Source: Pipra filicauda (lineage: Eukaryota > Chordata > Aves > Passeriformes > Pipridae). From it: a DNA stretch of 64,000 nt. This document shows positions 48,248 through 54,900 of this stretch, piece by piece (position 1 is the stretch's first letter; every line of letters starts with the position of its first letter). Under the pieces are notes generated by a model that saw nothing but the letters and a program-made list of their open reading frames with translations, had not been told where the DNA came from and ran no database searches. Position numbers and translations under genes: made by a program. The DNA is taken from positions 124,001 to 188,000 of the forward strand of contig NW_024104304.1 of assembly GCF_003945595.2 (NCBI RefSeq), read 5' to 3'.

Positions 48248-51200
48248 TTAGTTTTTCCCCAGGCTTAGGTTTCCTTGAGGCACACATTGGATCTCTCCAT
48301 CCTTCCTCATGACCCACCAGGTATATCCAGGTCCTTGAGCAAAGACAATCCCACGAATGGGTTTGTCTTGGCCTGAGGGAGGAGTGATCCAAACGGCCTT
48401 ACCTAACACACCTTTTAGATGGATCGCTGGAACTTTGTCTCCATCTACAGTGTGGAGGGACTCTGCTTGGGCAGGACCAGCTCGGTTGACAGAGCCTCGG
48501 GTGTTGACTAGCCAGGTGGCCTTGGCTAAATTCTTGTCCCAATTTTTGTAAGTTCCCCCACCCAGTGCCTTTAGAGTCGTCTTCAACAGTCCATTACACC
48601 TTTCTACTTTTCCTGCAGCAGGTGCATGATATGGAATGTGATATACCCATTCAATACCATGCTCCTGTGCCCAAGTGGCCACTAGACTGTTTTTGAAATG
48701 AGTCCCGTTGTCTGACTCAATTCGCTCTGGAGTGCCATGTCTCCACAGGACCTGCTTCTCAAGGCCTAGGATGGTGTTTCGGGCTGTTGCATGTGGTACC
48801 GAATATGTTTCCAACCATCCGGTGGTTGCTTCCACCATGGTAAGCACATAGCGTTTACCTTGGCGGGTCTGTGGCAATGTGATGTAATCAACCTGCCAGG
48901 CCTCTCCATACTTATACTTCTCCCAACGTCCACCATACCACAGGGGCTTAAACCTTTTTGCCTGTTTGATAGCAGCACAGGTTTCACAGTCACGGATAAC
49001 CTGAGAGATAATATCTTTCGCTAAATCCACCCCTCGGTCTCGTGCCCATCTATGAGTGCCGTCTCGGCCCTGATGACCTGAAGCATCATGAGCCCATCGA
49101 GCTAGGAACAACTCTCCCTTCTGCTGCCAGTCTAGGTCTGCTTGCAAGACCTTGACCTGTGCAGCTCGGTCTGCTTGTTCGTTATTAGCATGTTCCTCAT
49201 TAGCTCGCTTCTTGGACACATGGGCATCCACATGGCGGACTCTTACATTTAGTTTCTTCACTCTGGCAGCGATGTCTTGCCACAGATCAGCAGCCCAGAT
49301 GGGTTTCCCTCTACGCCTCCAATTCATCTTTTTCCACCGGTCTAGCCATCCCCATAGGGCATTGGCTATCATCCACGAATCGGTGTACAGGTAGAGCCTT
49401 GGCCATCTTTCTCTCTCTGCAATATCTAGGGCCAATTGGACCGCTTTGAGTTCCGCAAACTGACTCGATTCGCCTTTACCTTCAGTGGCTTCCGACACTT
49501 GTCGGGTGGGACTCCAAACAGCTGCTTTCCACTTCCGGCTCCTCCCTACAATACGGCAGGAACCATCGGTGAAAAGGGCATAGCGTCTTTCTTCATCTGG
49601 CAGCTTATCATATGGCAGAGCCTCTTCAGCTCGACTCACTGGCTCTTCTTCTTCTTCTACCAGACTGAAGTTCCCACCTTCAGGCCAATTGGTTATGATT
49701 TCCAAAATGCCAGGGCGATTCGAGTTCCCGATTCGGACACGTTGCGTAATCAAAGCGATCCACTTGCTCCACGTGGCGTCGGTGGCATGATGCGTAGGGG
49801 GCACCTTCCCTTTGAACATCCAGCTCAACACTGGTAATCGGGGTGCCAGGAAGAGCTGTGCTTCAGTACCAATTACCTCTGAAGCTGCTCGTATGCCTTC
49901 ATAGGCTGCTAAGATTTCCTTCTCCACAGGGGTGTAATTGGCCTCAGAACCTCTGTAGCTTCGGCTCCAGAAACCCAATGGTCGCCCTCTTGTCTCGCCA
50001 GGCACCTTTTGCCAGAGGCTCCAGGAGGGACCTTTATCTCCGGCTGCGGTGTAGAGCACATTCTTTACATCTGGTCCCGTTCTGACTGGTCCAAGAGCCA
50101 CGGCATGTGCAATTTCTTGCTTGATTTGCCTGAAAGCTTGTTGTTGTTCAGGACCCCATTGGAAATTGTTCTTTTTACGGGTCACAAAGTAAAGAGGGCT
50201 CACAATCTGACTGTACTCTGGGATGTGCATCCTCCAAAAGCCTATTGCTCCCAGAAAAGCTTGGGTCTCTTTCTTGTTTGTGGGCGGAGCCATTGCTACA
50301 ATCTTGTTGATTACGTCTGTTGGTATCTGACGTCGTCCATCTTGCCATTTCACCCCTAGGAATTGGATCTCTCGGGCAGGTCCCTTGACCTTGCTCTTCT
50401 TGATGGCAAAACCAGCATCGAGGAGAATCTGGATGATCGTCTGTCCTTTTTTGAAAACTTCTTCTGCTGTGTCCCCCCATACAATGATGTCATCGATGTA
50501 CTGGATGTGTTCGGGAGCCTTACCCTTCTCTAGTGTGACCTGGATCAATCCATGACAGATGGTTGGACTGTGTTTCCACCCCTGGGGCAGTCGATTCCAG
50601 GTGTATTGAACGCCCCTCCAGGTGAAAGCAAACTGTGGCCTGCACTCTGCCGCTAAAGGAATGGAGAAAAACGCGTTGGCTATGTCGATGGTGGCGTACC
50701 ACTTTGCTGTCTTGGACTCCAACTTGTATTGGAGCTCCAACATATCTGGTACGGCAGCACTCAACGGTGGCGTAACTTCATTTAAGCCACGATAGTCCAC
50801 AGTCAGTCTCCACTCTCCATCGGATTTACGCACAGGCCAGATGGGGCTGTTGAAGGGTGAATGGGTTCTGCTGACCACCCCTTGGCTCTCCAACTTTCGG
50901 ATCATTTTGTGGATAGGGATCACAGCATCTCGGTTTGTCCGATACTGTCTGTGTACAGTTGTTGTGGCTATTGGCACTTCTTGATCTTCAACTCGCAGTA
51001 ATCCTACAATGGAAGGGTCTTCTGAGAGGCCAGGAAGGGCAGACAATTGCTTGGACTCCTCTTCAATCACCGAGGCTATACCAAAAGCCCACCGGTACCC
51101 TTTTGGGTCCTTGAAGTATCCTCTTCTTAGGTAGTCCATACCAAGGATGCAAGGGGCTTCTGGCCCCGTCACAATGGGACGCTTTTCCCATTGATCTCCC

Positions 51201-51439
51201 GTCAAGCTCATGTCCGCCTCTACTACTGACAATTCTTGAGACCCTCCGGTCACTCCAGAAATAGTAACAGTCTCGGTACTCTTATACTCCGAAGGCGTTA
51301 CAGTACACTGGGCTCCAGTATCTATCAAGGCCTGGTATCTCTGTGGATCCGATGTGCCAGGCCATCGAACCCACACAGCCCAGTAAACTCGATTATCTTC
51401 TTGGTCCCTCTCCTTCTCCTGGCAGAAGGCAGGGCCCCT
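48248..51439 (-). CDS. pol: pro-pol: protease, reverse transcriptase, RNase H, integrase
   Basis: The frame is open from the codon after the gag UAG (51440-51442) to TAA at 48248-48250, 1063 codons. It is in the same register as gag and has no AUG near its beginning. Numbering from the GTG at 51374-51376: the protease has ALIDTGAQCTV (DTG at 20-22). Reverse transcriptase has D231, LPQGW (263-267) and YIDD (293-296). RNase H shows all four acids, D604, E642, D666 and D736. Integrase has H763, H768, C797 and C800 (zinc domain), then D830, D889 and E925 with the D,D35E spacing. No catalytic residue is missing and there is no frameshift. The protein would replicate and integrate the element. It is probably made only as a Gag-Pol readthrough product. 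Confidence 0.95.
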   Translation of the reverse strand, partial: RGPAFCQEKERDQEDNRVYWAVWVRWPGTSDPQRYQALIDTGAQCTVTPSEYKSTETVTISGVTGGSQELSVVEADMSLTGDQWEKRPIVTGPEAPCILGMDYLRRGYFKDPKGYRWAFGIASVIEEESKQLSALPGLSEDPSIVGLLRVEDQEVPIATTTVHRQYRTNRDAVIPIHKMIRKLESQGVVSRTHSPFNSPIWPVRKSDGEWRLTVDYRGLNEVTPPLSAAVPDMLELQYKLESKTAKWYATIDIANAFFSIPLAAECRPQFAFTWRGVQYTWNRLPQGWKHSPTICHGLIQVTLEKGKAPEHIQYIDDIIVWGDTAEEVFKKGQTIIQILLDAGFAIKKSKVKGPAREIQFLGVKWQDGRRQIPTDVINKIVAMAPPTNKKETQAFLGAIGFWRMHIPEYSQIVSPLYFVTRKKNNFQWGPEQQQAFRQIKQEIAHAVALGPVRTGPDVKNVLYTAAGDKGPSWSLWQKVPGETRGRPLGFWSRSYRGSEANYTPVEKEILAAYEGIRAASEVIGTEAQLFLAPRLPVLSWMFKGKVPPTHHATDATWSKWIALITQRVRIGNSNRPGILEIITNWPEGGNFSLVEEEEEPVSRAEEALPYDKLPDEERRYALFTDGSCRIVGRSRKWKAAVWSPTRQVSEATEGKGESSQFAELKAVQLALDIAERERWPRLYLYTDSWMIANALWGWLDRWKKMNWRRRGKPIWAADLWQDIAARVKKLNVRVRHVDAHVSKKRANEEHANNEQADRAAQVKVLQADLDWQQKGELFLARWAHDASGHQGRDGTHRWARDRGVDLAKDIISQVIRDCETCAAIKQAKRFKPLWYGGRWEKYKYGEAWQVDYITLPQTRQGKRYVLTMVEATTGWLETYSVPHATARNTILGLEKQVLWRHGTPERIESDNGTHFKNSLVATWAQEHGIEWVYHIPYHAPAAGKVERCNGLLKTTLKALGGGTYKNWDKNLAKATWLVNTRGSVNRAGPAQAESLHTVDGDKVPAIHLKGVLGKAVWITPPSGQDKPIRGIVFAQGPGYTWWVMRKDGEIQCVPQGNLSLGKN

Positions 51440-54112
51440 CTACTGGTCTTGATCAGAACATTCGTCGTCAGAGTTTGACTTTGACTTCTTAGACTTTTTG
51501 CTGTTGTCGAAGTGGACCTCCATCTTCTCGTGTTTTGGCAATCGCAGTTTCTCTTCTAAGAAGTCTCCGTCTACTACATAGACAACTTTCTTGTCAGTCT
51601 TCTTTCGCTTCAGCTCCCTCACTCTAGCTTCAAGCTTAGAAGTGGGTTCACCATCCCACTTCTTCATGTTTTCTCCTTTACTACGAAGGTATGCCCATAG
51701 TTGGTTACGTGACCAACGCTTAGAGTTCTCTTTCCTTCGACGCGTGAATGACAGGGACCGTGAGCGAGATCGAGACCAGGATCGAGGTCTAGGCCGAGGT
51801 CGTCTTTGCCGGTCCCACCGTGATCTTCCCATTGGCCTTTCTTGGTAATCTCTATACCTTCTGTCCTCTCTGTCTCTAAGGTCATCCTCATATCTGGAAT
51901 ATTCATAATCTCTCTCCATTCTTTCCCTATCGTAGGTGCGTTGGTACAGGGGATTGAAGGAGTCTTCCATATTTTCCTCTATGGTTCTTATCCAAGCACA
52001 CATAGTGTCCACGCTTGGTTCCTCCATCTTTGGATTATATACGGGTATCAAGCAAGAAATATATGGTTTAGGGGCACCTTGAATTACCTTTTTCCACATT
52101 GGTTGCGTGCAGGGAACATTCTCAGGAACTTGGACGTCATAATAATCTGGATCAGAATAGATGATCTCCAGCATGGCCAATTCCCGTAGGTATTGGATGC
52201 CTTCTTCTGCAGTCCTCCACCTTCTTGAAGAACTCTTCAGGGACTCCTTAAATGGGTATTTCACTCTCACCGCGTGGAGGATTCGGAGCCAAAGGCTGGA
52301 TGCCATTTTCTCCCTCCCCATTTCTTGTTCTATCACAGGGTCTCGAGCAATGGATCCCAATTGTCGTGCTTCATCACCTTCAATTACATGACTATCAGCT
52401 CCCTTGTCCCAGCATCGCACCAGCCAGGTGAGGACTTCTTCACCAGGCAAGCGCATATAATCTCTCCGTAAATCTCGAAGCTCTCTTGTGGTCAGTGATT
52501 GTGTAATTTCGCTTTCTCGCATTATTTCTTGTCCATCTCTCCCACGTAGAATCTTTTCCACCTCTCTCTTTACTCTTCCACTCCTACGTGGGACTGCTCC
52601 CGCTTCCTCCCTATATCTCTCATGTGGAGGTAGAGACTGGGCATGCCGTGGGGATAAGCTTCTATATTGTTCACGCTGTGGAGATGGATTTCTACGCCGT
52701 TCATACCGTGGGGATGGACTCCTACGCCGTTCACGCCGCGGAGATGGACTTCTGCGCCGTTCACGCCGTGGAGATGGACTTCTATGCCATTCATGCCATG
52801 GGGATGGACTCCTGCGTCGTTCGCGATACCCCGCGGGTGGAGGTAGTGAGTAATCTTTCGCGTGCTGAGATAAGGGCCTCCTCCTCCAGTCATTCACACC
52901 TCCAAGCGAAGGTTGGGTCTGGAGGGGTAGGGATAATTCCCGCTCCAATTGAGGGGGATGCTTTGGCTCCTTCTTTGCGTCTTTTGTAACACTGAATGTG
53001 TAGTCAGGATATAAATCATCAAGCGACAATATACCACCGGCCATTTGTACTGTTGCTTTCTTTTCTCTTGATGCTATTCTGTATTCCTTTGGGCGTGCCC
53101 CTAGTTCCTTTGGACGTGCTCCTTCCCGTGTAGCCGTTTCTTTCTCTCTGGTAGCTACTTCTTCTCTTCCAATCGCTCCTTCCTCAGTCACAACCACTTC
53201 TTCCTCTCTCGCAGTCGCGCCTTCATCACTTGCTGTTGCTCCTTCTCCCATTGCTGCCGCTCCTTCATCTACTACGTCCTCTGTTCCTTCTTCTTCTTCT
53301 TCTTCTTCCCTTTCTTCTGTGCGTTCTGGTTGCGGAGATGGATCCGTAAGTTCCTTGATCTCCCTTACCCACGTCTTCTTCTTCTCCATAGGGGCAATGA
53401 TGACCTTCCGGTTCTTAGCTTGAGTCCCGGTTCTAGTGGACTTAGTAGAAATGGCATTGACTTCAAGTTGTGTTTGGACCCCAACATCTGTAGACCTAAT
53501 AGGGACATCACTGGTTTCAAGTGGCGTGGTTTGGGTCTCTGTGTCGACCTTAACCCTTTGAAGGTGGTCTATGGCAGCTCGATAAGCATTAGCCAGGCCC
53601 CAGCACAAAGCGGAGAATTGCATATTTGGATCTTTGTAGGAAAAACACCCTTCTGCCAAACAGTGGGCCATCTCACCAGAATCAAACATTTGTTCTGGTG
53701 TGAACTCCCAGTTAATGGGGGGTGACACATGTCCTACTAATCTACCAAAATCTCCCCAAGCTCCATGCCACCCGGGGACTGGCCTGTCTGCAGCCCTTTC
53801 CAAAGTTCCAGCGAGTCCCTTTGAGGTGTGATCTTTCCTACAAGAGGGAAAGCAACGGAACCCCATTCTTCCAAGTTTAAGGAGCACTTCCAGTACCTTT
53901 ATCAATGACAGTACTGTTGCAATAAGATTTATATAGTAATTAGAGCCGATTTTAACCATGGGGATCTCCTTTACCAAACCTTCGATGTCAAAATTAAAGG
54001 ATGGAAGCAATTCGTTCCATCCATCCTCAAGGTCTGGACGTCTCCCTATAGAGTAGCCTAACACAGGTGTAAAGATGGCTAGAATTATAAGACAAATTAA
54101 TGAAATAGCCAC
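51440..54112 (-). CDS. gag: gag: structural polyprotein, unusual composition
   Basis: An uninterrupted frame of up to 890 codons ends at UAG 51440-51442. The first in-frame AUG is codon 52 (53957-53959). Codon 1 as given is GTG, and an in-frame stop lies at 54140-54142. Segments, numbered from GTG: hydrophobic 2-19 and 61-80; TQT-containing 191-215; acidic, Glu/Gly/Ala-rich 262-350; Arg-Ser-Pro 10-residue repeats about 431-490; a capsid-like helical region about 528-715 (TTRELRDLRRDYMRLPGEEV, WLVRCWDKGAD); Arg/Asp/Tyr-rich 726-762; RS-rich 768-793; a basic end with KKSKKSKS. No CCHC zinc knuckle is present. The identification rests on position, capsid-like region and nucleic-acid-binding composition. 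I did not recognise a close relative. Confidence 0.85.
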   Translation of the reverse strand: MAISLICLIILAIFTPVLGYSIGRRPDLEDGWNELLPSFNFDIEGLVKEIPMVKIGSNYYINLIATVLSLIKVLEVLLKLGRMGFRCFPSCRKDHTSKGLAGTLERAADRPVPGWHGAWGDFGRLVGHVSPPINWEFTPEQMFDSGEMAHCLAEGCFSYKDPNMQFSALCWGLANAYRAAIDHLQRVKVDTETQTTPLETSDVPIRSTDVGVQTQLEVNAISTKSTRTGTQAKNRKVIIAPMEKKKTWVREIKELTDPSPQPERTEEREEEEEEEGTEDVVDEGAAAMGEGATASDEGATAREEEVVVTEEGAIGREEVATREKETATREGARPKELGARPKEYRIASREKKATVQMAGGILSLDDLYPDYTFSVTKDAKKEPKHPPQLERELSLPLQTQPSLGGVNDWRRRPLSQHAKDYSLPPPAGYRERRRSPSPWHEWHRSPSPRRERRRSPSPRRERRRSPSPRYERRRNPSPQREQYRSLSPRHAQSLPPHERYREEAGAVPRRSGRVKREVEKILRGRDGQEIMRESEITQSLTTRELRDLRRDYMRLPGEEVLTWLVRCWDKGADSHVIEGDEARQLGSIARDPVIEQEMGREKMASSLWLRILHAVRVKYPFKESLKSSSRRWRTAEEGIQYLRELAMLEIIYSDPDYYDVQVPENVPCTQPMWKKVIQGAPKPYISCLIPVYNPKMEEPSVDTMCAWIRTIEENMEDSFNPLYQRTYDRERMERDYEYSRYEDDLRDREDRRYRDYQERPMGRSRWDRQRRPRPRPRSWSRSRSRSLSFTRRRKENSKRWSRNQLWAYLRSKGENMKKWDGEPTSKLEARVRELKRKKTDKKVVYVVDGDFLEEKLRLPKHEKMEVHFDNSKKSKKSKSNSDDECSDQDQ
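52640..52826 (-). repeat. 30-bp tandem repeats inside gag encoding RRSPSPRRER-type units
   Basis: About six 30-base units with words like cgccgttcacgccgtggaga and tggacttctg are visible on the plus strand. On the coding strand each unit is ten residues, variations on RRSPSPRRER. The middle units are most alike. Two flanking ones are more diverged (QREQYRSLSP, WHEWHRSPSP). Confidence 0.92.
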
Positions 54113-54288
54113 TGTTTTTGTTATTATTTCTTCTTGTTCTTAAAACAACCCTTTGTTTATATAAACAAAGCTTCCTTGGCTGCTTTCCCAGACCTGTTCC
54201 CAAAACAATAGATTGGTTGCAAAACAACACCGAGCTTGGCTGTCTTCCCGGAAAATGTTTATCAAAACAAGCCAAACTTAACCAAAAT
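54113..54288 (-). other. Retroviral leader between primer site and gag
   Basis: This 176-base leader on the minus strand contains no AUG and is A/G-rich near gag. It carries a partial internal duplication (gcttccttggctgctttccc and gcttggctgtcttcccgg on the plus strand). Packaging signals would be expected here but cannot be recognised by eye. Confidence 0.7.
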
Positions 54289-54306
54289 ATCCCACTCCTG
54301 ACACCA
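54289..54306 (-). other. Primer binding site, tRNA-Leu type
   Basis: The plus strand reads ATCCCACTCCTGACACCA, which is the CCA-tailed 3' end of the vertebrate tRNA-Leu(CAG) family. On the coding strand it is TGGTGTCAGGAGTGGGAT, seven bases from the 5' LTR. Confidence 0.92.
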
Positions 54307-54313
54307 AGAATGT

Positions 54314-54895
54314 TGTGCAAGTTTCGAGCTGGCTTCCCGCCAAGTCCCCCGAAACTCGACAACGAGGACCCGCCTCCCAGAGAGGGAAAAGAGAAAAAAA
54401 AGAAACAAGCAGCCAAAGCTATAGCAAAAATACGTATATATATATATATATATATATATGTTTTATATATGAGACAGATACACAAAAGGAGAATACCACA
54501 CACCGGGGGGGGGGGAAGGGGGGGAAGGGAAGGGAGAAGGACAAAAAGGGGCAAGGACCGCACAAGTCAAACAACCAGCCGAAGGCAAATTAGCAAAAAT
54601 CTCACCACTTCCCTTCGAACAGGCAGGATGGCTAGACACGGCCCCTGGCTCTCCCCTCACGGGTGGCAGATAACAGCAGTCACTGTAGGCCTCGGCTCCA
54701 GATAAGCCCGACCGAAACAGGGACCCACCGTTCTCGAACCTCGCCGGAAAGGAAGAGAGCGAACTATCTTATCCATGCCTTATTTATACCCTAGGTTACG
54801 TAAAGGAATAGCATGGAATACTTCCTTGGTCACCTTCCTAGTTCCTTCCTGGTTACAAGCTGGTTTCCAGGAAGGCCTAGACTGAAACCACCACA
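54314..54895 (-). repeat. 5' LTR of the provirus
   Basis: This 582-bp LTR is almost identical to the one at 47341-47920. The (TA)n run is longer, the A run after the gagagggaaaagag word is shorter, and a G run differs. The TATA box is the complement of 54781-54788, so transcription should start around 54750-54757. No AUG occurs between that point and 54024. Confidence 0.95.
54781..54803 (-). promoter_or_regulatory. LTR core promoter: TATA box and TTACGTAA palindrome
   Basis: TATAAATA (complement of 54781-54788) lies just downstream of TTACGTAA (54796-54803). That palindrome is the consensus for PAR-bZIP/NFIL3 and related C/EBP-type factors. Both are conserved in the other LTR. The binding factor is an inference from the consensus. 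Confidence 0.7.
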
Positions 54896-54900
54896 CTCAG
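54896..54900. repeat. Target-site duplication, right copy (CTCAG)
   Basis: It matches 47336-47340 exactly. Confidence 0.92.

Larger units (their letters stand above)
47336..54900 (-). mobile_element. Full-length endogenous retrovirus, ERV-L-like, with intact gag and pol and no env
   Basis: The provirus occupies 47341-54895 on the minus strand, flanked on each side by the 5-bp duplication CTCAG (47336-47340 and 54896-54900). The parts in transcription order are: 5' LTR (54314-54895), primer site (54289-54306), leader, gag, an in-frame UAG, pro-pol, a ~315-bp tail, polypurine tract, and 3' LTR (47341-47920). The two LTRs differ, by eye, at two substitutions plus length changes in simple runs, so insertion was recent. 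A tRNA-Leu primer, 5-bp duplications and no env fit class III (ERV-L) elements. Unlike mammalian ERV-L there is no dUTPase after integrase. The element lies between two convergent genes and about 3.9 kb beyond the HMGCLL1 stop. Confidence 0.95.

Noticed and set aside
49436..53725. Many plus-strand open frames opposite gag and pol
   Set aside because: They are shadows of the minus-strand coding sequence. The repetitive ones mirror the RS repeats of Gag.
54027..54705. Open frames of 178 and 195 codons across the 5' LTR and leader
   Set aside because: They run through LTR simple repeats (Ile-Tyr from TA, Pro/Gly from G runs) and are partly duplicated in the other LTR. They are not viral protein families.
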